NCBI RefSeq assembly: GCF_028401415.2 | Contig: NZ_CP171821.2 | Coordinates: 4,650,001 to 4,714,000, forward strand | From: Glaciecola sp028401415 | Lineage (GTDB): Bacteria; Pseudomonadota; Gammaproteobacteria; Enterobacterales; Alteromonadaceae | Direction: 5' to 3' | DNA length: 64,000 bases | Made by a program: the position numbers and the translations under genes | In this document: positions 17,537-25,203 of the stretch, one piece after another | Position numbering within the stretch: position 1 is the first letter of the stretch | Layout: each line of letters begins with the position of its first letter | The notes under the pieces: generated by a model | Told to the model about the DNA's origin: nothing | What the model saw: the letters and a program-made list of their open reading frames with translations, nothing else | The model's database searches: none

Positions 17537-18322
17537 ATGAAGATATTGCTATCACTTGAAGAAATGTTGAAGCGTCGCGTTCCCGATATTGACGCAGTCG
17601 AACGCATAAACAGTGCGCTTATTAATAAAGTACCTTTTTCATTTATTAGAATGAATGACGGTGAAGCAGCGATATTGGGTGTGGGTCATGAACATGATCA
17701 TGACCAAGCGGAATTCTTTTATCATCATTGGTGGGGAGACACTAATTTTGACGTGAACTACACTAAGTGGCTTCAATCCGAATTGGTAAAATCGGCTGAA
17801 TCAAGTGACATACTCGGCTTTTTTGATATGTGTGATAAAAAGCCTCTAAAATTCAAAAGAACTGGGGGAATGTTACGCAAGGGAGCCGATTTGTCCAAAG
17901 TAGATTTGTTTGTGACACCCGAAGCGCATTTGAATTGGCATAGTGACGCGCTTTTTAAGCATATCTTCGATGGATTGGACCAAGTTACGCTTATTTCTTG
18001 TTACGACATATCAAAAGCGATTAAACGTGCATTTAGTTTCAAAGATGTGACACATATCAGAATTCCAGGACATGCCAAGTACTCAAATCGGTCAAAAATG
18101 ATGGCGAGTCATCCGCACGACAGATTTCCAGCAATCATGCGCAGACTCAATGCAGAGGCACAAGGACGAGTTTATTTAATTGGTGCTGGCGTATTAGGCA
18201 AGCTATACGCCAATACCATTAAGGAAGCTGGAGGGGTAGCGTTGGATATTGGCAGTGTGTTTGATAGTTGGGTAGGGAATAAAAGTAGAGGATCCGTGCG
18301 AAAGTATAGAATCGGCTTTTAA
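17537..18322 (+). CDS. GT-D fold (DUF1792-like) glycosyltransferase-type protein
   Basis: A 261-residue soluble protein. The segment SFIRMNDGEAAILG resembles the donor-binding R-x-x-DGE motif of GT-D (DUF1792) glycosyltransferases, and the C-terminal VYLIGAGVLGKLYAN...GGVALDIGSVFDSW resembles their closing Rossmann-like part. It is an orphan: no other polysaccharide genes are near, and it lies between btuC and glpK. The start at ATG 17537 is preferred over an in-frame GTG at 17516; the ribosome site is weak. A role in surface polysaccharide or protein glycosylation is inferred only. It is also more AT-rich than its neighbours. Confidence 0.65.
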   Translation: MKILLSLEEMLKRRVPDIDAVERINSALINKVPFSFIRMNDGEAAILGVGHEHDHDQAEFFYHHWWGDTNFDVNYTKWLQSELVKSAESSDILGFFDMCDKKPLKFKRTGGMLRKGADLSKVDLFVTPEAHLNWHSDALFKHIFDGLDQVTLISCYDISKAIKRAFSFKDVTHIRIPGHAKYSNRSKMMASHPHDRFPAIMRRLNAEAQGRVYLIGAGVLGKLYANTIKEAGGVALDIGSVFDSWVGNKSRGSVRKYRIGF

Positions 18323-18495
18323 TCAATCACATTAATTGGCCAACAATGAAGCACCCTTCTCTTCATAACAATATTGCCGATAGCGATGCGCTGCATCACG
18401 CCAATAGTTAATACTTCCAGTCTTAAGAAGAACTGTAATCTATCGGCATGCGATCACACTCGTTAAAATTCGCCCTAACATAACAGATTAAAAAC

Positions 18496-19989
18496 TCATG
18501 ACGCAAAGCTCAGCGTTGCATCCACGGTCTTTGTCCATTTTTTGATGAGTTTTTCACGAATTGTTGCGTCAAGCTTCGGACTGAACTGCTTTTCAATTTG
18601 CTTGTGGCTTGCAATGTCTTCGAGGCTGTCGTAAATACCATGTTGTAAGCCAGCAAGATAGGCAGCACCTAAGGCGGTGGACTCCATGATTTTAGGCCGT
18701 TGCACCTGCATATCGAGCATGTCTGCTAAAAACTGGCATAGCCAGTCATTGCCTACCATTCCGCCATCCACCCAGACATTTTTCGACGCCATGCCATCAT
18801 TGTGCATGGCAGTGAGTAAATCGAGGGTTTGATAGCACACAGCCTCTAGTCCTGCGCGTGCTAAATGGGCTTTGGTGGTATCTCTGGTCATCCCGAACAA
18901 ACTTGCTCTTGCATTAGGGTTCCAGTGAGGCGCGCCTAAGCCTGCGAACCCTGGCACCATAAACACCCCATGCTCATAAGATAAGCTCTCAGCAAGGGCT
19001 TTGGTTTCTTTGGCATGCTCTATTACGCGTATACCGTCTCTGAGCCATTGAATATTGGCACCGGCGGTAAAAATAGCGCCCTCAAGCGCATACGTTGTTT
19101 TGCCTTTAAGCTGATACCCCACGGTTGTGAGTAGTTTATGTGTAGACGTGACGGCTGTGTTACCGGTATTGAGTAAAGCAAAACAGCCGGTTCCGTAGGT
19201 GGACTTCAGCTCCCCTGCTTCAAAACAGCATTGTCCAAACAAGGCTGCTTGTTGGTCGCCGGCAATACCGGTAATAGGAATGCTATGACCGAGAACATCG
19301 ATGCTAGCGCTACCAAAATCGTCCGCACAGTCTTTCACCTCTGGCAACATGGAGCGCGGAACATTAAATATATCGAGCAGTTCGTCGTCCCATTCACCGC
19401 TGTGAATATTATACAAATTGGTGCGTGATGCGTTGGTCGCGTCAGTGACAAACGACTGGCCTTGGGTTAAGCGCCAGGTCAAAAAGGTGTCAACCGTTCC
19501 GAACGCCAATTCGCCTTTTTCGGCCAGTTCGCGGGCGCCGTCAACATGGTCTAATATCCATGCGATTTTTGTGGCTGAAAAGTAAGGGTCAAGCAACAGA
19601 CCGGTTTTGTTTCTCACGGTATCAAGATGGGCACTGATACCCTCACAAATGGATGCGGTACGTCTGTCTTGCCACACAATTGCGTTGTAGATGGCTTTGC
19701 CGGTATTTTTATTCCAGACTAAGGTGGTTTCACGTTGATTAGTAATACCAATACAGGCAACCCTGACCCCTTTTGCATTTGCAGCGGCAATGGCGTCTTT
19801 ACTAACAGCAAGGCTGGTCTCCCAAATTTCTTCCGGGTCATGTTCTACCCAGCCATTTTCAGGATAGTGCTGTGTGAACTCTTGTTGAGCGCTAGTAAGC
19901 TGTGTTCCATCTTTTAAAAATACGATTGCGCGAGAGGAGGTTGTGCCTTGGTCAATCGATAAAATGCCAATTTGCTCTGTACTTGCCAT
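18496..19989 (-). CDS. glpK: Glycerol kinase
   Basis: Cytoplasmic FGGY-family kinase forming sn-glycerol 3-phosphate from glycerol and ATP. Motifs: DQGTTSSRAIVF at the N-terminus, WQDRRT with the glycerol-binding Arg, FGTVDTFLTWRLT, GIAGDQQAALFGQ, and GGMVGNDWLCQFLAD. The start at 19989 (MASTEQIGILSIDQGTTS) gives 497 residues, typical of the family; an upstream ATG at 20040 would add 17. No glpF, glpD or glpR lies alongside, and it sits alone on the minus strand between btuC and btuD. Confidence 0.97.
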   Translation of the reverse strand: MASTEQIGILSIDQGTTSSRAIVFLKDGTQLTSAQQEFTQHYPENGWVEHDPEEIWETSLAVSKDAIAAANAKGVRVACIGITNQRETTLVWNKNTGKAIYNAIVWQDRRTASICEGISAHLDTVRNKTGLLLDPYFSATKIAWILDHVDGARELAEKGELAFGTVDTFLTWRLTQGQSFVTDATNASRTNLYNIHSGEWDDELLDIFNVPRSMLPEVKDCADDFGSASIDVLGHSIPITGIAGDQQAALFGQCCFEAGELKSTYGTGCFALLNTGNTAVTSTHKLLTTVGYQLKGKTTYALEGAIFTAGANIQWLRDGIRVIEHAKETKALAESLSYEHGVFMVPGFAGLGAPHWNPNARASLFGMTRDTTKAHLARAGLEAVCYQTLDLLTAMHNDGMASKNVWVDGGMVGNDWLCQFLADMLDMQVQRPKIMESTALGAAYLAGLQHGIYDSLEDIASHKQIEKQFSPKLDATIREKLIKKWTKTVDATLSFAS

Positions 19990-20065
19990 GAGTCGTTCTT
20001 TTTGATTGCGTGTGCATAAATAATGACATAAGTTTGCCAAACTAATCTAGCGCAAAGAGAGAGTC

Positions 20066-20944
20066 GTGCTCAAATTAAGTTCAGTTTCAGTAGAGGGGCG
20101 GATTAGCGACATTGCTTTAGACATTGAAGCGGGTCAATGGTGGACCTTACTTGGCCCAAATGGGGCGGGCAAAAGTTCTTTATTGTCTGTGTGCGCGGGT
20201 TTAGAGCAATACGATGGAAATATTGCGATTACACCCCGCTTGACCCTGCAGACGCAAGCCCACAGCGATAAACCCAATAGCGATAAAACCAATAGCGATA
20301 AAACCCATAGCGATAAAACCAATAGCGATAAAACCCATAGCGATAAAACCCATAGAAATAAACATTGCGCAGCACTACGTGATCTGCCGCTTTCACAATT
20401 GAGTGCATTTAGATGTATGCTCACTCAGCAACATCAATTGCAGTTTCACCTAAGTGTGAGCGAACTATTTTCATTTTTTACCGCTCTCGATAATATTCCC
20501 GCGCCGATTGATGATGCTTTATCGATCACTGAGCTAATTGATCAAGCTTTTCATCAGCTCTCAGGTGGCGAGCAGCAGCGGGTGCATTTAGCGCGCAATC
20601 TTATGCAAGTGTGGCCAGCAATCGAAACTGGCTCAGCCCTTTTAATACTTGACGAGCCCCTTCAGCAAATGGATGTGCGCATACAAATAAAAAGTTTGAC
20701 GCTCTTCCAATCTCTTGCCTCTTTGGGCAACACAATAATCATGAGCGACCACGACATCAATCATGCTTTGCATTTTTCGACTCACTGCTTGTTACTCAAA
20801 GGTGGACGCCAACTCAAACATGGGCCAAGCCAAGAGGTGTTAAGCCTTGAGAATTTAGAAAGGCTCTATCAGCATAAATTTGAATGGATAGAACGGGCAG
20901 ACTCCCACACTGTGCGCAAGTATTGTGTGGCGCGCGCCGATTAA
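20066..20944 (+). CDS. btuD: ABC transporter ATP-binding protein, BtuD-like, with repeat insert
   Basis: ATPase subunit of a B12/siderophore-type importer, presumed partner of the BtuC-like permease. Walker A is GPNGAGKSS (about 31-39), the signature is LSGGEQQR, Walker B is LLILDEP and the H-loop SDHD. Between Walker A and the Q-loop (MLTQQHQL) lies an insert of about 35 residues made of S-D-K-T-(N/H) pentads, encoded by a 15-bp minisatellite. Because the unit is a multiple of three, the frame is kept, and all catalytic motifs remain. The start codon is GTG. The insert is at a loop that usually links the core to the helical domain. Confidence 0.87.
   Translation: MLKLSSVSVEGRISDIALDIEAGQWWTLLGPNGAGKSSLLSVCAGLEQYDGNIAITPRLTLQTQAHSDKPNSDKTNSDKTHSDKTNSDKTHSDKTHRNKHCAALRDLPLSQLSAFRCMLTQQHQLQFHLSVSELFSFFTALDNIPAPIDDALSITELIDQAFHQLSGGEQQRVHLARNLMQVWPAIETGSALLILDEPLQQMDVRIQIKSLTLFQSLASLGNTIIMSDHDINHALHFSTHCLLLKGGRQLKHGPSQEVLSLENLERLYQHKFEWIERADSHTVRKYCVARAD
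20264..20353 (+). repeat. 15-bp minisatellite inside btuD (six units)
   Basis: Six consecutive copies of AGCGATAAAACC(A/C)AT, the first with one base changed, followed by one decayed copy at 20354-20368. They encode SDK(P/T)(N/H). Two unit variants alternate irregularly, suggesting slippage or unequal crossing-over. Confidence 0.95.
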
Positions 20945-21120
20945 ATGCTGATTCGCTGGTATCAATCGGCAGATCCAAGGCACCGCTTTTGTCTAAGCCT
21001 ACGCGCGAGTTGTCCCAATGACTGCCTTGCTGTCCCTGCCAGCCATTGCTGAGTCGACGCAACAGGTACACTTGCGTATTTCCGTTCTCGTCATACCAAT
21101 GCCTTTCTATTGATGATAGT
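20945..21120 (-). pseudogene. Possible gene remnant with protein-like composition
   Basis: Between btuD and the YcxB-like gene, the minus strand has an open frame reading RHWYDENGNTQVYLLRRL then SNGWQGQQGSHWDNSRVGLD. It is rich in Trp, Gly, Asn and Tyr and looks like real protein rather than chance translation. It has no ATG or ribosome site and runs on antisense into btuD. A decayed fragment is the simplest reading; the family is not recognised. Confidence 0.3.
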
Positions 21121-21206
21121 AGGTGGCAAACTCATCGCTAAACATCTATTTAAGCTGAGCATTTCTCTATAAACTATGGACTCAATTGGAGAACCAGCCA
21201 CTATTT

Positions 21207-21713
21207 ATGGAAACACCTTTTCAATATTCCACAACCTACTCTTTAGACAAAAGCCACTTTAGCGAGACCTTTGACGAGTCAATGCCGAGCAAACGTTCGA
21301 TGTCGGAGTATTTCAAGGCAATAGCTCTAGTCTTATTTGGGGCGGCTATACTCGTGTTCACCTCGCTTAGCGGATACGCGGCTTGGTTTATTATTGTACT
21401 GGGTATTGTGGACGCGCTCGGCGTCTATTTTAAAAAGCCATGGTGGCTGGCAAGGCAAATGATCAGTCGAGCGGCAAACACAAAACTCACTCTTAGCATA
21501 GATGAAGAGGGCATTAGCAGCCGCTCAACGTCGATTTCCAGTAATATTTTGTGGGCCGATATTCAGCAAATTGAAAAAACTAAACGAGGCTGGATGTTGC
21601 ATCATAGTGCAGGCCGCCATTATTTGTCTGATCGATGCCTATCAGACGAAGCAAGCGCTTTCATTAAAACGAAAGCGTCACAGCGCTCCGTTCACTCTTA
21701 TAAGGCGCGCTAG
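21207..21713 (+). CDS. YcxB-like membrane protein
   Basis: A 168-residue protein with two adjacent membrane helices (about 40-58 and 60-77) followed by a C-terminal soluble domain with the pattern LTLSIDEEGISSRS...ILWADIQQIEKTKRGWMLH. This matches the YcxB-like (PF14317) arrangement, two helices and a small PH-like beta domain. The function of the family is not known. ATG 21207 is preferred; an in-frame TTG at 21186 would add seven residues. It stands alone upstream of the DAHP synthase gene. Confidence 0.65.
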   Translation: METPFQYSTTYSLDKSHFSETFDESMPSKRSMSEYFKAIALVLFGAAILVFTSLSGYAAWFIIVLGIVDALGVYFKKPWWLARQMISRAANTKLTLSIDEEGISSRSTSISSNILWADIQQIEKTKRGWMLHHSAGRHYLSDRCLSDEASAFIKTKASQRSVHSYKAR

Positions 21714-21883
21714 CATTGAGCGGGAGAACAAAAAACGTCGCAAAGAAGCCTCAAATGAACAGTGCCTTTTTACAAAAGCGAAGACTTTTTGCTTAAGCCA
21801 CCTGCAGATTGTGGTAACCTTTGCGTCATTAATTAAGTCATCAAACCATCAACGCGTTTAGAGAAACACCATAGGGAAGATTT

Positions 21884-23230
21884 GTGAGTAAGTGGACAAT
21901 CGATAGCTGGCGTGACAAGCCCATACTGCAACAACCAACATATAAAGACCCAGCCAAACTGCAAGAAGTAGAAGCAAAAATTACAAGTTATCCGCCCCTT
22001 GTATTTGCTGAAGAAACACGGCAATTGTACAAGAACTTAGGCGAAGTCTGCGAAGGAGAGGGCTTTTTACTCCAAGGGGGGGATTGCGCAGAGTCTTTTG
22101 ACGAATTTAATGCGCCTAAAATTCGCGATACGTTTAAAGTGATATTGCAGATGGCGGTGGTGCTTACCTTTGCAGGACGCTGCCCCGTAACAAAGGTGGC
22201 GCGTATGGCTGGGCAATATGCAAAGCCGCGTTCGGGAGATTTTGAGACAATTGACGGTATCAGTTTACCGTCTTACCGAGGCGATATTATCAACAGCTTC
22301 GAATTCACCGAAGCGGCACGCGAGCCTGACCCAAACCGCATGCTGGATGCTTACCATCGCAGCGCATCTACGCTGAATCTGCTGCGCGCTTTCGCACAAG
22401 GCGGTCTTGCAGATTTGCATCAGGTAAACCGCTGGAATATGGCGTTTTTAGAAAACAATCCTTTAAAAGAACGCTACCAAGATTTAGCGACTCGCATTCA
22501 AGACACCCTTGGATTTATGGAAGTTATTGGACTGAACAGCAGCAATACAGCGGCGCTACACGAAACGTCTTTGTATACCTCGCATGAGGCACTTTTGCTT
22601 AACTATGAACAATCCTTAACACGTATCGATACTCTGACTGACAAACCCTACAACTGTTCTGCACATATGCTGTGGATTGGTGAGCGCACACGTCAGTTAG
22701 ACCATGCTCATGTAGAGTTTTTCCGCGGGATCAACAACCCCATCGGCGTCAAAGTAGGGCCAAGCATGCAAGAGGATGAACTCATTTCTTTGATTGATGC
22801 TTTAAACCCAAACAACTCGCCAGGGCGATTGACCTTGATTACTCGCATGGGGGCAGACAATTTAGCGCAAAACCTTCCTCGTTTATTGCGTCGCGTAAAA
22901 AGCGAAGGTCGTAAGGTTGTGTGGAGCTCAGACCCTATGCATGGCAACACATTCAAGGCCTCCAGCGGCTACAAAACGCGTAACTTCGATGCAATTTTGA
23001 AAGAAATAAAGCAATTTTTTGATGTGCACAAAGCAGAGGGTACGCATGCCGGTGGGATTCATTTGGAAATGACAGGGCAACACGTGACAGAGTGCACAGG
23101 CGGCGCATATAAAATCAGCGATGATGATTTAGCGCAGGCTTATAAAACCCAGTGCGATCCTCGTTTAAACGCTGATCAAGTGCTTGAAATGGCGTTTTTA
23201 GTCGCTGACCATATAAAGAGCGCGCGGTAA
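21884..23230 (+). CDS. 3-deoxy-7-phosphoheptulonate synthase, class II
   Basis: Plant/microbial type II DAHP synthase, condensing phosphoenolpyruvate with erythrose 4-phosphate at the entry to the shikimate pathway. The 448-residue protein has WRDKPILQQPTY near the N-terminus, FLLQGGDCAESFDEF with the metal-binding cysteine, GQYAKPRS, and VVWSSDPMHGNTF towards the C-terminus. The start is GTG with AGGGAAG upstream. I see no TyrR-type box or leader peptide before it. It ends at a strong shared terminator with the convergent ABC gene. Confidence 0.96.
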   Translation: MSKWTIDSWRDKPILQQPTYKDPAKLQEVEAKITSYPPLVFAEETRQLYKNLGEVCEGEGFLLQGGDCAESFDEFNAPKIRDTFKVILQMAVVLTFAGRCPVTKVARMAGQYAKPRSGDFETIDGISLPSYRGDIINSFEFTEAAREPDPNRMLDAYHRSASTLNLLRAFAQGGLADLHQVNRWNMAFLENNPLKERYQDLATRIQDTLGFMEVIGLNSSNTAALHETSLYTSHEALLLNYEQSLTRIDTLTDKPYNCSAHMLWIGERTRQLDHAHVEFFRGINNPIGVKVGPSMQEDELISLIDALNPNNSPGRLTLITRMGADNLAQNLPRLLRRVKSEGRKVVWSSDPMHGNTFKASSGYKTRNFDAILKEIKQFFDVHKAEGTHAGGIHLEMTGQHVTECTGGAYKISDDDLAQAYKTQCDPRLNADQVLEMAFLVADHIKSAR

Positions 23231-23252
23231 ACCATAAGCAATTATCATTGTT

Positions 23253-23289
23253 AAAAGAGGCTTGTTACTATGTTTATCAAGCCTCTTTT
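23253..23289. terminator. Bidirectional terminator overlapping an ABC-gene stop codon
   Basis: A perfect 12-bp stem AAAAGAGGCTTG / CAAGCCTCTTTT with a 13-base loop and flanking A and T runs. It terminates both the DAHP synthase gene and the convergent ABC exporter gene; its right arm contains the last codons and stop of the latter. Confidence 0.9.
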
Positions 23290-25061
23290 TGTTGAGCTTG
23301 CCACAATTTTGCGTAAATTCCTTGAATAGCCATAAGCTGTTCATGACTGCCTGACTCGACAATATTCCCCTGATCCATAACCAATATTTTATCGGCATCT
23401 ACAATTGTCGATAACCGATGTGCAATGACCAGCGAAGTGTGGCCCTGTGCTAGATCGCGAAGGGCACTTAAGATAGCCTGCTCTGATTGTGAGTCTAACG
23501 AGGATGTTGCCTCATCAAACACCATAATAGGAGGGCGTTTTAGAATCGCTCGTGCAATCGCGACTCGTTGCTTTTCACCGCCTGAGAGCTTAAGTCCACG
23601 CTCGCCCACTTGCGTGTCTGTTCCGTCAGGAAGTTTTGCAATAAATGCCTCAAGATGTGCCAAACGAATGGCTTCTTGGATATCTTCATCAGCAGCATCA
23701 GGACGGCCATAGCGAATGTTTTCATACAGCGTGTCGTTAAAGAGCACGGTGTCTTGGGGCACGATGCCAATATTCGCTCTAAGGCTGTCTTGTGATACTT
23801 TTGCGATGTTTTGATCGTCAATAAAAATGCTGCCTTGATCTAAATCGTAAAAGCGAAATAAAAGCTTCACTAAGGTGGATTTGCCGGATCCGCTCTCACC
23901 GACAACGGCCACTTTTTGTCCCGCATCAATGCTAAAGCTAATATTGTTAAGAATCTGGCGCGACGGGGTATAGCCAAAACACACATTTTGAAAGTGCACG
24001 ATCCCTTTATTTACCTGCAAAGCTTCACTTTGCGCAGCGTCATTAATTTTCGGAGCGCGGTCGAGCAACATAAACAAGTTTTCAATATTCGTTAGCGAGC
24101 CGCGAATTTCACGATACACAAACCCTAAAAAGTTAAGCGGCATGAAAATTTGCATGGTAAACGCGTTCACCAACACAAAGTCTCCAATAGTCATGTTGCC
24201 ATTGGCTACTTCAAACGCGGCGAGTGCCAGCATGGACGTCATCGCAAGCGCAATGATAAAGGCTTGTCCGCCATTTAAGGCAAATAGAGATAATCGGTTT
24301 TTTCGTCGTGCGGTTTCCCAAGCGGCCAGACCAAGATCATATCGATTGGCTTCAAAGCGCTCGTTATTAAAATATTTTACCGTTTCAAAATTCAATAAGC
24401 TGTCAATAGCCCGCGTATTTGATTGGTTGTCGGCCCGATTCAGCTCCTTAACAAATTTTGTTCGCCAGTCGGTGGCTCGCATGGAAAATACGACATAAAT
24501 CACCACAGCGGCTAAAATAACAGTCGCAAAGGTAAAGCCATAATTGTAAAACAAAATGCCTACCACCATGGCTATCTCAAGCAAGGTAGGTCCAATATTA
24601 AACACCATAAAGCGCATCAAAAAGCTGATGCCGCTAGTGCCGCGCTCCATGTCTCTGGATAAGCCGCCAGTTTGCCTTGATAAATGAAAATCGAGTTCTA
24701 AATTATGTAAGTGTTTAAATACGGTCAAGCCAAGTCTTCGCATGGCGCGCTCAGTGACTCTCCCGAATAAAGTATCGCGAATCTCGCCAAACAACACATT
24801 GGCCAAGCGCAGCGCGCCATATGCCACAATAAGCGCAAGAATAACCCCCATTATCTGTTCTTTCGCAGTATCTAAATTCAGGTTGTCAACGATATGCTTC
24901 AAGATAAAGGGCAGGGTGACGCTAGCCAGTTTCGCCGCTATCAGGCAGCTTAGTGCTAACCAAACGCGGGTTTTAAATTCGGCTAAATAGGGCCACAGGT
25001 TTGCGAGTATGCGCCAGTTAAACTGTGCTTCTTCGTTAACTGGAAATCGGGGCGTTCGCAT
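23277..25061 (-). CDS. ABC exporter of the Atm1/HMT1 type (fused permease and ATPase)
   Basis: A 594-residue half-transporter: about six membrane helices (residues 30-320) then one nucleotide-binding domain. The Atm1-type signature NRADNQSNTRAIDSLLNFETVKYFNNE is present, which in this family lines the glutathione-binding cavity. The ATPase has Walker A GESGSGKST, signature LSGGEKQR, Walker B IMVFDEATSSLDS and H-loop IAHRLST. It is expected to homodimerise in the inner membrane and export glutathione- or metal-related compounds. The neighbouring genes do not help to define the substrate. Confidence 0.92.
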   Translation of the reverse strand: MRTPRFPVNEEAQFNWRILANLWPYLAEFKTRVWLALSCLIAAKLASVTLPFILKHIVDNLNLDTAKEQIMGVILALIVAYGALRLANVLFGEIRDTLFGRVTERAMRRLGLTVFKHLHNLELDFHLSRQTGGLSRDMERGTSGISFLMRFMVFNIGPTLLEIAMVVGILFYNYGFTFATVILAAVVIYVVFSMRATDWRTKFVKELNRADNQSNTRAIDSLLNFETVKYFNNERFEANRYDLGLAAWETARRKNRLSLFALNGGQAFIIALAMTSMLALAAFEVANGNMTIGDFVLVNAFTMQIFMPLNFLGFVYREIRGSLTNIENLFMLLDRAPKINDAAQSEALQVNKGIVHFQNVCFGYTPSRQILNNISFSIDAGQKVAVVGESGSGKSTLVKLLFRFYDLDQGSIFIDDQNIAKVSQDSLRANIGIVPQDTVLFNDTLYENIRYGRPDAADEDIQEAIRLAHLEAFIAKLPDGTDTQVGERGLKLSGGEKQRVAIARAILKRPPIMVFDEATSSLDSQSEQAILSALRDLAQGHTSLVIAHRLSTIVDADKILVMDQGNIVESGSHEQLMAIQGIYAKLWQAQQKEA

Positions 25062-25203
25062 AAAGTTACATTCCGCTTAGGATTATCAGGAGGGCTAAGT
25101 ATAGACACTCGATGTTAAAAGGGTTTATTTTCAGATACCTATTGTACCCTCGGTATACTGTTGCATACTGTTAATCGAGGGGCAATTCGATTACATTCTA
25201 CTC

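Noticed and set aside
21714..21883. TyrR box or leader peptide before the DAHP synthase gene
   Set aside because: No TGTAAA-N6-TTTACA-like site or aromatic-rich leader frame was found.
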